NCBI GenBank assembly: GCA_036365145.1
Contig: JAEOAD010000015.1
Coordinates: forward strand, 12,765,501-12,829,500
DNA: 64,000 nucleotides
Origin: Orientallactaga sibirica
Lineage: Eukaryota; Chordata; Mammalia; Rodentia; Dipodidae
Direction: 5' to 3'
Position 1 is the stretch's first letter, and each line of letters opens with the position of its first letter. Below are positions 55,630-64,000 of the stretch, in pieces. Below the pieces are notes generated by a model, which did not search any database, was not told the origin of the DNA, and worked only from the letters and a program-made list of their open reading frames with translations. A program made the position numbers and the translations under genes.

Positions 55630-56455
55630 TATTTTATCTAAATATATAAGTAACTCAAGTTAAACACCAAAAGAACAAATAATCCTGTCCATAAACAGAC
55701 AATTTTCAAAAAAGAAGAACAAATGGCCACTAAATACATCAAAAATATTTAATGTCCTTAGCAATGAGAAATTGCACCTCAAAGTCACATTGAGATTCCA
55801 CCTTACTCTGGTTAGTATGGCTATCACCAAGAAAAAAACAAACAATGCTGGTAAGGATTGTGTGTGGTGAGATCCTTATACACTGTTGATGTAAATATAA
55901 ATTAGTGAAGTCACTGTGGAAATCAGTACAGAGATTTTCTCAAATATCTGAAAATATAATAAGCATATGATCCTTCTGTATCACTCTGGGATATATACAT
56001 AAATACATCTATGTACTTGCTGTTTATAATAATCAAATTATGGAATTACCCTAGGTGATATCAGTGTGACTATATAAAAATGTGGCATATACACACAAGG
56101 ATTATTATTCAGCCATAAAGAAAAATGACATAGCATGGATAGTCACATTCCATATACAACCAGGAGTCAGAGAGATGAATGTTGGTGTACAGAGATTTTC
56201 TCAAATATCTGAAAATATAATAAGCATATGATCCTTCTGTATCATTCTGGGATATATACATAAACACATATATAGATATGTACTTGCTGTTTATAATAAT
56301 CAAATTATGGAATTACCCTAGGTGATATCAGTGTGACTATATAAAAATGTGGCATATACACACAAGGATTGTTATTCAGCCATAAAGAAAAATGACATAG
56401 CATGGATAGTCACATTCCATACACAACCAGGAGTCAGAGAGATGAATGTTGGTGT
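55627..56455 (+). pseudogene. Old L1 ORF2 fragment (right half) with internal duplication
   Basis: Continues the ORF2 of 53895-54049. Decayed blocks: 'NRQFSKKKNKWPL', 'RFHLTLVSMAITKKKTNN', then 'tgtggaaatcagtacagaga' of the Cys-rich end, then 'ggcatatacacacaaggatt' with 'cagccataaagaaaaatgac' (the L1 YYAAIKKND region). The last part is present twice owing to a 261-bp tandem duplication. Confidence 0.85.
55926..56453 (+). repeat. 261/267-bp tandem duplication inside L1 ORF2
   Basis: Unit 1 is 55926-56186 and unit 2 is 56187-56453, both beginning 'gtacagagattttctcaaat' and ending 'gatgaatgttggt'. Differences are about six substitutions plus a 6-bp gain in unit 2 ('acatatatagatatg' versus 'acatctatg'). 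The units meet without spacer. Confidence 0.96.
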
Positions 56456-56460
56456 ACAGC

Positions 56461-56660
56461 TTACTGTTTCTGGTTTCCTCGTTCATTCATTCTGGGCCCC
56501 AACCCATGGGATGGCGCCATCAAATTTAGGACAGGTGTTCTACCCCTAGTAAATCCTCTCTGGAAATGCTGTCACAGACATAACCAAAAGTGTGCCTCAC
56601 TGCAGGCCTTAATCCAATTAAGTTGACAACCAAATTTATCCATCACAACATTGTCATTTG
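56461..56660 (+). repeat. Unnamed rodent interspersed repeat
   Basis: 'ctgggccccaacccatggga tgg'-type start (56490-56515), then 'cctctctggaaatgctgtca', 'cagacataaccaaaagtgtg' and 'aatccaattaagttgacaac', ending 'catcacaac'. I recognise the string as recurrent in rodent genomes, and a shorter relative is at 5126-5245. It directly abuts the L1 duplication. I cannot name the family. Confidence 0.6.
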
Positions 56661-57015
56661 CTACATTGACACCAAAACATATCATTTTAAAACATAACAC
56701 ATGGAAAAGACAAAAATACAATAAATAACAATGATACCCACAGAATTAAGGTGAGAAATATCTGCGAGTCGGAATGCCAAATCAAGAGGGAAAAAACCAT
56801 AGGAATTTAGTTCAAGTCCAGGTCAACAACAGAAATAGATTTTTCACAATTTAGGAGACTATAATTGCAATTGAGGAAAGCATCTACTATTTAATAATTA
56901 TCTCACATTGAATATCTAGATATTGAGTGATAACTACCATCCTGGCCACTGGAACCAGACAGTTCTTGATTCACAAAGATTGTCAGAGAAAGTAGTATAA
57001 TAGACACATCTTGCT
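56661..57015. other. AT-rich unique DNA
   Basis: No gene or named repeat recognised. Confidence 0.45.
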
Positions 57016-57019
57016 TAGT

Positions 57020-57315
57020 TTTTTTCTTAAATGTCCCAGTATGATGTTATTGGTGCTACTAGGAAGCAGTATAACTTTTAGGTCATTGGGATGTATCTGT
57101 AAAGGGTTTTGTGGGACAACAGCATGCTTTCTCTCTCTCCTCTCCCACCATGAAGACAGTCATTTTGGTCTGTGACATTTTGCTGCCACAATGTACATCC
57201 TTGGCCAAAATGTGGAGACAACCAATGTTGGATTGATAACTCTAAAACTGTGAGCCAATATAAACCTTTCATTTCTCTAAACTGGCTGTCTTAGTTATTA
57301 ATTTGAGTAATAAGA
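57020..57315 (+). mobile_element. MaLR-like LTR relic
   Basis: 'ggtgctactaggaagcagta', 'cattgggatgtatctgtaaa', 'ctcccaccatgaagacagtc', 'aaaactgtgagccaatataa', 'acctttcatttctctaaact' and 'ctgtcttagttattaatttg' followed by 'agtaataagaaattagc' keep the order of the 3' two thirds of a MaLR-type LTR. The 5' part is not recognisable. Confidence 0.58.
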
Positions 57316-57339
57316 AATTAGCATATAACTACAATGTAT

Positions 57340-57770
57340 GGATAACTTACTTGGTGCCAGGCACTGGGCCATTTGAACAGTTTTTAAATTAAATTTGAAT
57401 TTTTTAAATATACTTTTTACATTTATTTATTTATGAGAAAAAGAGAGAGATGGAGAGGGAGAGGAAGAGAATGACCACACCAGGGCCTCTAGCCGCTACA
57501 AAAGAACTCCAGACGTAATTGCCACCACATGCATCTGGCTTATATGGGTTCTAAGGAATTGAACCTGGGTCCTCAGGCTTTGCAGGCAAGTGCTTTAACC
57601 ACTAACCCATCTCTCCAGCCCTAAATTTGAATTTTATTTCACATTACCTTACAAATCTTTTACGAAACAATTATCTCCTTTTCTGTCTAAGATCACACAA
57701 TTTATAAGAAGAGTAAGACTCAAGCTATTTCTCCCTGGCTCCAAATCCCTACATTCTACCATCAAATAAA
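57340..57770 (+). repeat. MIR relic split by a SINE
   Basis: 'ttacttggtgccaggcactg' and 'ggccatttgaacag' lie before the SINE. 'attaccttacaaatctttta', 'attatctccttttctgtcta', 'agatcacacaatttataaga' and 'ctccctggctccaaatccct' lie after it. This follows MIR from the 'tgccaggcactg' block to the 'ggtcacacagctagtaagtg' and 'ctgactcc' blocks on this strand. The strand label follows that reading order. Confidence 0.6.
57390..57635 (-). repeat. B2-superfamily (DIP-like) SINE, 14-bp target duplication
   Basis: SINE 57404-57621 in minus orientation: ATTT tail, GA run, 'caccagggcctctagccgct', 'gccaccacatgcatctggct', 'gaattgaacctgggtcctca' and 'cccatctctccagccc'. The 14-mer 'taaatttgaatttt' is at 57390-57403 and 57622-57635 (sharing one boundary base). 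Confidence 0.95.
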
Positions 57771-59075
57771 GAAGCAAAGTTTATTCCTACAAGCATGGGA
57801 AACATTGTGGATATTCTCTGGGCTATACACCAGGCCTCTTTCTCTTAGCTCCAGCACAGGTGGATTATGGGCTTTTGTCTTCATCTTAGGAAAATGGATT
57901 GATATATTGGAACAAAGTCTCAGGAGCTAGACGAAAACTATCCAGCTATGAGAGTAAAGAAGCTTGCAAAGGTGCCTAACCCTGACCTGACCCGCGATCA
58001 TTCCTTGCTACTCCTGGTGTTAAGCTCCCACTAAAGAGCAGGAGGAGGGAAGCTCCACAGGGTCCTGTTACAATGCTTAGAACTCCAGCTGTCTGGTGAC
58101 AGCTTCTCTGGGCCAAGGCCAAAGGCGATGGTGTGCTCCTCACAGGTAGTCTTTCCCCATTTCTAGGGTCTCCCGGAGGAGTACTCAATAATGCACTTCT
58201 CATCCTGAAGCAGATGGAAAAGTGTTTTAAAAGGTGCCAGGTTTATTTATGGAAGCATGAGATTGAATTTAAGAGATGCGCATTGCCAATATGAAATGTG
58301 AACACTCAAAACAGGAAGTGTGTTTTACTGCGTATTTATTTTATTGCCGTATCAGCTGCCCAGAGCTGAGGAATCCTTCCTCTCAGGAATTATTTATTTT
58401 CTAACTTCTGAACCAGAACATCTTGACCATTGCACAGTCTGACTCTTTGCTGCCAGACCTGAGCTGCAAACATGTGTCTTACTGTCTTCCAGAGAGGTTT
58501 ACCAAGGATTTCTGTTAAAAAAGAAAAGTCAACTGCTATTTTGCCTCAGGTCTTTTCATGTAGAAGGAGAAGTTTCAACCAATGGACTCAAACAATAATA
58601 AACAATAGAGATTTAAAATCCTTCTTAGAATAATTAAAGAATTAGTGAATTTCCTCATATATCTCAAGATTTTCTCCCTTATTATTTCATCATTATTTAA
58701 TCCATATGAAGAACTTAGTGAGGGAAAATAGTCAACGTGAACTTGTCACTTTGCAACTGGGAACAATGAAGAAACAACATAACTGAGTATGTGCTTCACT
58801 ATACAGCTCAGCCCCTGATTGATACTTTCAAAGGTTTTCAGACTTTCAAGTCCTACTCCAGACTCAATTAAATAGACCAAGAATAGACTTCCAGAGACAA
58901 CTATTGATATGAGAAGAAATGGCCTTGTGCATATCCAGGTTCTGGAATGGAACACAGAAATTCACATCTTGTTCCAGGCTTTATAGAGTCCAGTACTGGT
59001 GTGAACAAAACAACCAAACTTCCTATTCAAATATATTATGGATACAGATGGACAAAAGAAACCTCTGTGTTGAAA
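57771..59075. other. Unique non-coding DNA
   Basis: No named repeat in about 1.3 kb. The part 58210-58500 is of even complexity, without homopolymers or decayed repeats, and is a weak candidate for a conserved non-coding element. Confidence 0.45.
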
Positions 59076-59078
59076 TGA

Positions 59079-59255
59079 CACACACACATATATGTATATA
59101 TATGGTGTGTGTATGTATGTATGTGTATTTAAAATGAATGCACACATTTTGTGTATATATTTGCCTATGTATATATCATATGTACATTGTATATGCACAT
59201 ACACATAAGTACATATATATTTTTATGAAGTGTTTATATGTACATATATTTGATT
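59079..59255. repeat. Compound CA / TA / GTAT microsatellite region
   Basis: CA units, TATATG units and GTAT units follow each other ('acacacacatatatgtatat', 'gtgtgtatgtatgtatgtgt') and the theme continues in decayed form to 59255. Likely polymorphic. Confidence 0.9.
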
Positions 59256-60545
59256 AGATCTGGTGTGTACACAATTGACTTTGAGGAATACCTACCCTAA
59301 TAATTTACAGTGACTACTTCAGAATCAGTGTGTTTTTAAATATAAATGTCCTTAAATTCCTGGGAGACACCTTCAGGCACAAGACATGTTACAATGGCAC
59401 CACCTTCTGGATATTCTTCCACACACATGTTTTCTTTATGTCTGTTTACTCAAGACTCCTCAAAGCCTCTCTATTGCCCACAGGAAAGAGTTTGTCATAA
59501 GAGGCCTTTAATGATGTTGTTATTATAAGCTCATCTCCTCATAATGTGCACACGAGGCAAGCATGTCACTACTCAGAATAAGTTCAGACATTTTGTGTCC
59601 TCATTTTTAAGTCTAGTGTTAAATCAGTGCTGTGGGCCAGAGGGAGAATTAGAGATCAGTTCAGGCATTTAACACCAGACATCTAATAGGATTAAAACCA
59701 GAAAGGAAAAGGAAATCTTGATATCTACCCAATGTGCGTCACAAGAGCTAAGGACCATCTGAAGAAAGGTCTTTTCTGGTATGTAGAATCCTAAGTAAAA
59801 GAAAAAGTTAACATTGGAAATCAGATAAAAGGACATAAATACAAACTTAAAATGCACACAGTAAACATAAATAGGAGTAAAATGAATCAGTAAATTAAAA
59901 AAATTCAAAAATACAAATTAAAATCAAGTAACTTCATGTCTGTCCACCAGACACAAAATGATTATTCTTACAAAGATGACATGACATGTTACTAGAACTC
60001 CAGGAACTGCACTTTTGCAAGATAACATTTCTGAAGGCAAATTTGTTGAGTATTCATAAAAAATTTTAGAATTGTGCTCACAGTTAATATAGAAATGCTA
60101 TTTTCAAAATATCTCTAGTATGTATTATTATTTTGTAATAATATCTATTAAAATGATGGTTATTATATTAACATTAACTGTAATAATGAAAAGTTGAACT
60201 GTCACATAATAAGTTACAAGTTAATTTATCTATTCATGTGATAAATTTGAATACTCATTACAATCGATAATGTGATAAATATGTGTCTTCTATGTCTGTT
60301 GTTCATATTATATTCTTTGATGAAATATAAAATATTGCATATTTTGATCTGAATTTTGCTTTTAAAATAGGTACAACTATTCTTAATTTTTTCAAATACA
60401 AATGGTGACTTCTCTGATGACACTAACATAGTTGAGGATTTTCTTTTTCTTTGTTTAAATTCAGAAATGTTTTATAATAAATAATATGCTTCCATTTAAT
60501 ATCCTCATAATGACTTTTGAGAACAAATTTATATTAAAATTCTAA
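59256..60545. other. AT-rich DNA, partly ancient L1-like
   Basis: 59930-60120 has phrases reminiscent of ancient L1 3' ends ('gaaggcaaatttgttgagta' then 'cataaaaaattttag'), but similarity is low. No gene recognised. Confidence 0.35.
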
Positions 60546-60547
60546 TG

Positions 60548-60797
60548 ATGGGCAGGAGAGATGGCTTGGTGGTTAAGGCACGTGCCTGCAAAGCCTAAGA
60601 ATGTAAGTCAAATCTCTAGGTCTCATGTAGCCAGATGCACAGTGACACAAACATGCAATGTTGCTTATGTGCTACAAGGGCACACACATCTAGAGTTCAT
60701 TCACAGAGGTTGAAAGGCCCTGGCACACCCATTCTCTCTCTCTCACTACTTCTTTATCTCCCTCTCAAAAATAAAATAGAAAAAAATTTTTTAGAAA
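60548..60797 (+). repeat. Long-variant B2-superfamily SINE
   Basis: 'gggcaggagagatggcttgg' start, 'gcacgtgcctgcaaagccta', then 'gccagatgcacagtgacaca' and an extra segment ('caaacatgcaatgttgctta') before 'caagggcacacacatctaga'. The extra bases correspond to those in the copy at 30258. CT-run and A-rich tail follow. Confidence 0.88.
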
Positions 60798-61129
60798 AGT
60801 TCAATGAAAGCAAGATCCATATGAAATCATATTTATATATAGTACCCAATTCAACTGAATTCAACTTGTCTTAATTTTTGCTTTGATCAGTGTCTATTAC
60901 AGAGCAATGTCGCTTAGATGCTTATTTCATTATTTACCTGATCCAGCATGAGTGTGGGTATGGTGATATGGCACTTGAGCAATGTTAGGTAGATAGTGAA
61001 ACTTAACAAAAACTTGTATGCACCAACATATACACCCCTATCATGTATAACAATGTTAACAACACAGCTGTAGAGTCATGAATGCAGTTATATGTTTTAA
61101 CCTGATAATATCATTGTAAGGGCTTCATC
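60798..61129. other. Unique AT-rich DNA
   Basis: No named repeat or gene recognised. Confidence 0.45.
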
Positions 61130-61400
61130 CCAGTGACATAACTACCTTGAAGGAATAAAATCTTCTTGCTTAAAATATTTAGTTAGTAAATTGTGGAGAT
61201 CTTAGAAACAATGTAAATATCCAATAAGAGGAAAATTGTTAAGTAAATCTAGTATATATGTTCAATGGGAATGGAAGTCACTATCAAAATAATTTAAGGA
61301 AACTACATAACAAGACAAAAGCCTACTGTATAATGTTAAGTGAAAACTAAGTATAATAAAACATAGTTGGATCTTTGTGATTATGATTACATAAAAATAA
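61130..61400 (+). mobile_element. Ancient L1M-type 3' fragment
   Basis: 'aacaatgtaaatatccaata', 'agaggaaaattgttaagtaa', 'ttcaatgggaatggaagtca' and 'ctgtataatgttaagtgaaa' follow the old L1 block order (aacaacctaaatgtccatca ... ggggaatggttaaataa ... caatggaatactatgcag ... ttaagtgaaaa). Highly diverged, predating rodents. Confidence 0.58.
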
Positions 61401-61497
61401 GCCTTCAAATAAGAAGGTATGTACTCAAGATACAACAACCTAAATAACAATGAAGTCCAAAGCAGTTTTTTAAATGTCATCCCAAGGAAGGGTTTTT

Positions 61498-61506
61498 AAA
61501 ATACTT

Positions 61507-61553
<47 letters not shown>

Positions 61554-61772
61554 TTTGAGAGAGAGAAGAAGGAGGAGGAAAAAGAGAGAGAGAAAGTGGG
61601 GGGGGGGAGAGAAAGAGATTGGGCCTTCCAGGGCCTCCAGCCACTGTAAATGAACTCCATATGCATGTGCCACCTTGTGCATCTGGCTTTGCATGGGTAC
61701 TAGGGGAGCAAACCTGGGTCCTTAGGCTTTACAGGCAAGTGTCTTAAGTGCTAAGCCATCTCTCTATCCCCA
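61498..61772 (-). repeat. B2-superfamily (DIP-like) SINE with (ATTT)12 tail
   Basis: A pure ATTT repeat (61508-61556) and a GA/G-rich run precede 'ccagggcctccagccactgt', 'gccaccttgtgcatctggct', 'gcaaacctgggtccttaggc' and 'gccatctctctatcccc'. The ATTT array is the reverse complement of the SINE's AAAT tail, expanded. Confidence 0.94.
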
Positions 61773-63345
61773 GTTGCAAATTTATTGAAAGTTAAGGTCA
61801 CCTCTGCTGCTTTTGGGCTCTGAGTCTGTGCAGAACGTAAGACTAGAATGTGAAATATACAAGCCTAGAATGTAATAGAAAACTGAGCAGATGAAGGTCT
61901 GAAGCACAATAGAAATGCCTTTGTCTGTAGGCAGCTTCATAGACAAATTTCCCAAGAGAAAAGTGCCATTTTCTTTCTGTGGCTTTCTCAAATGATAAGA
62001 ATTCTCTGCTCAAAGCAAAATGCAGCCTTTTAGTTCTAATGTCTTAGAAAATATATAGGTCTCTGACCTTTGTCCCATACCTCATCTGACTCAGTGACTA
62101 AATATTTTATAATGAGAACTCAAGATTTCAGTTTAGAAAAATTAATCCATTTGTAATTTTCTCTTATATAGAAACAACCTATTTTGTAGAGTGATAGACA
62201 AACTCTCATTAGGTTGCTCAGTGAGAGCACCCAGATCCGAACAGAAGAAAACTTAAAAAAAAAAACAAAAAGAGACAAATTGGCCTGTAATTGAAGGAGG
62301 AACATCCAGCCCAGTGCTGCATTCCCTGGAACTGCAGATCCTCCAAGGACGTGCCGCTGCTCTCAGAGAGGTTGGCCTGGCAACTCCCTCACACACACCA
62401 CTTGGGGAAAATTCTTTTCAGCACTCGCCAAAATGCAGATCCAGGCTCCTTTGCCTAGCAGCCTTGAAAGCTTGCACACATTTAGAGAAAATACTTTCAA
62501 ATGACTCCAGAGTTCTGCTTTATGTTTCATATTCCTTTGAACTTATTACCTCTTTACAATGTCTTGGACTATTAGTTTGGGAACATTTAAAGTTAATGAC
62601 TATATGGAAAGTAAAACAACACTTTGAAGTTGCTCAAGTCATTCATTTCTCTCTTTCATACACAGGCAGTTATAGAAGGCTGGCTGATGCCAGACCAAGG
62701 CATTTCAGGAATAAATAACTTATCTGACGGTCTATGTGGACTGTAGCTCTGGGTGGGGGAGGGAGAGGGATAGATCAGTTCTGGAATGTGTAAGGGAACC
62801 AAAGCCATGATTAATGAGGGTCAACTTTCAAACCCGAGGACACACAGATAAGATTACTTCACACAGAGAGCAGAGGGTCTGACCTGGACTACCCTGACAC
62901 AGTCTCCTAAGGCACTTGGAACACAAATTTTGCTGGATATAGGGATGCATTGACAACAAAAGAGATAGGGCAAGGACTTCCTTTGGCCATTAAGTAGACA
63001 GAACCAGAAGAGCTGTACTGCAGGGATGGTGGCCATTAAAGAAAGTTGGCAAGTGTGTCTAGAAGGCCAATGCTGAAGAGGTCAGTTGAATGTTTGAGTA
63101 AATCACAATGTGCTCTTCCAGATGATAGGCATCAGTATCACACTTTATATTTATTTGTTCCTTGCTTTCTACAGCTAAAACCTTGGAAGCTTGTATGACA
63201 TAGAGTTCCCTGCAGTATGTAAAAGACTTAGAAGTGGATATGGAGACAAGAAACCAGAAAGAGACAAATTCACTCTAAATTTCTTAGAAGGTCCAATGGC
63301 TGTTTCCTGTAGGAGAAATTGAAGCCAATTATAAAATCCTTCTTT
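61773..63345. other. Unique non-coding DNA with a 134-codon chance frame
   Basis: About 1.6 kb without named repeats. The plus frame 62314-62718 (134 codons, 'MLHSLELQILQGRAAALREV' start) has no recognisable domain. The upstream base context and lack of splice pairs give no support, so no gene is called. Confidence 0.45.
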
Positions 63346-63555
63346 GGGCTGGCAAGATGGCTCAATGGTTAAAGGATCTTGTTTGCAAAGCCTGATGGCC
63401 TGGAATCAATTCCCAGTACCCACGTAAAGCCATATGCACAAAGTGACACGTGTGTCTGGAGTTTGTTTGCAGTGGCACTAGGCCATGGCATTCTCATTCT
63501 CTCTGTCTCTGTCTTTCTCTGTTTCCTTGCAAGTAAATAAATAAAATTAATTATA
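63346..63555 (+). repeat. B2-superfamily (DIP-like) SINE
   Basis: 'gggctggcaagatggctcaa', 'gtttgcaaagcctgatggcc', 'cagtacccacgtaaagccat', 'gtctggagtttgtttgcagt', CT-run and 'caagtaaataaataaaatta' tail. Confidence 0.92.
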
Positions 63556-63824
63556 AAACAATTGTATTTAATCTCATCAAATTAATACCACCAAATTAAT
63601 ACCACAGAACTGTGGACCAGGGATCAAGTCTCTAAGATACAGGAGAACATTCAACAGAAATCTTAGAACCCTATTGTTTACTCTTCTTTACAAGCAAAGG
63701 CTAAACATATATTTATTGAGGGGAGCTATGAGCACTGAAAATTATGCTGAATATGGAAAGAAATAAAAAGATGCCATTTGTCAGTTCATCAATCCAGGTA
63801 ACAGAGAGTAAGAGGTGACAGTGG
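63556..63824. other. Unique AT-rich DNA
   Basis: Two adjacent 'accaaattaatacca' phrases at about 63584-63605 form a short direct repeat. Nothing else recognised. Confidence 0.45.
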
Positions 63825-64000
63825 GTTGTATTCAGTTTTTGAACATTCATTTCTTAGGCATCTACTTTGTGCTTCAGACTAATCTAAACACTGGAATAAA
63901 ATAGTAAAAAACACAAAATTCCATTTCTCATTAAATTTATATTCCAGTTTGAGGAGACAGACAATAAACAAATAATAATCACATCAATTCCTTTAGGGAA
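63825..64000 (-). repeat. LINE-2 3' end relic
   Basis: Plus-strand order 'gaacattcatttcttaggca', 'tctactttgtgcttcagact', 'ctaaacactggaataaaa', 'tatattccagtttgaggaga' and 'cagacaataaacaaataata' matches the reverse complement of an L2 3' end (cattcattcaacaaatatt ... cctactatgtgccaggcac ... ctagtgggggagacagacaat). Continues past the window end. Confidence 0.62.

Noticed and set aside
55620..55640. Target duplication of the inverted L1 at 54.0-55.6 kb
   Set aside because: Only 'ctgat' is common to both edges, and part of it belongs to the L1 itself; too short to claim.
62314..62718. 134-codon open frame with a plausible-looking N-terminus
   Set aside because: No family resemblance, no partner exons or conserved motif. 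Only conservation or RNA data could rescue it.

Overview
The window is mammalian nuclear DNA from a rodent. It is AT-rich with CpG depletion and packed with rodent SINEs: B1-type 7SL-derived elements, one ID-like tRNA-derived element, and many copies of a B2-superfamily tRNA-derived SINE that starts 'gggctggagagatgg' and ends in a CT-rich run plus ATTT/AAATA tail. That last SINE, with the B1 3' end 'gagaccctaccttgaaaaa', looks to me like a dipodoid rodent (jerboa or relative). The species call comes from memory and is moderate.

I find no protein-coding gene, no spliced exon that I can support and no structural RNA gene. The window is intergenic or deep-intronic. The only reading frames with recognisable protein homology belong to LINE-1 elements, all broken. 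Everything else over 60 codons has no family resemblance, or lies in a transposon, and I treat it as chance.

Layout. 0-16 kb: mostly unique sequence with an old L1 fragment (1.4-2.1 kb), a B1/SINE cluster (2.8-5.5 kb), MIR/L2 relics, a (TG)21 run and a MaLR-like LTR (15.2-15.5 kb). 16-20 kb: one large minus-strand L1 with a CpG-rich 5'UTR, ORF1 and the start of ORF2. It stops at a poly(A) inside ORF2 and carries two patches of sequence copied from elsewhere in L1. 20-39 kb: unique sequence broken by SINEs, an L1 3'UTR fragment, an ID element, an L1 tail nested in a SINE and a MaLR-like LTR. 39-43.2 kb: an older L1 with an inverted 5' segment, itself hit by two younger L1 tails. 44.3-44.7 kb: a 380-bp solo LTR (class II, IAP-like) with a perfect 6-bp target duplication. 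46.4-48.5 kb: a 961-bp, almost identical tandem duplication starting in a B1 tail. 49-51.7 kb: ancient L1 and L2, and an LTR-like stretch with a duplicated TATA segment. 53.6-56.7 kb: an old L1 ORF2 split by a 5'-inverted L1, followed by a 261-bp tandem duplication. 57-64 kb: MaLR, MIR, ancient L1, SINEs and unique DNA.

The interest is in retrotransposon structure: template-switch patches, twin-priming inversions, premature polyadenylation, nested insertions and recent tandem duplications. I did not find a new gene system.
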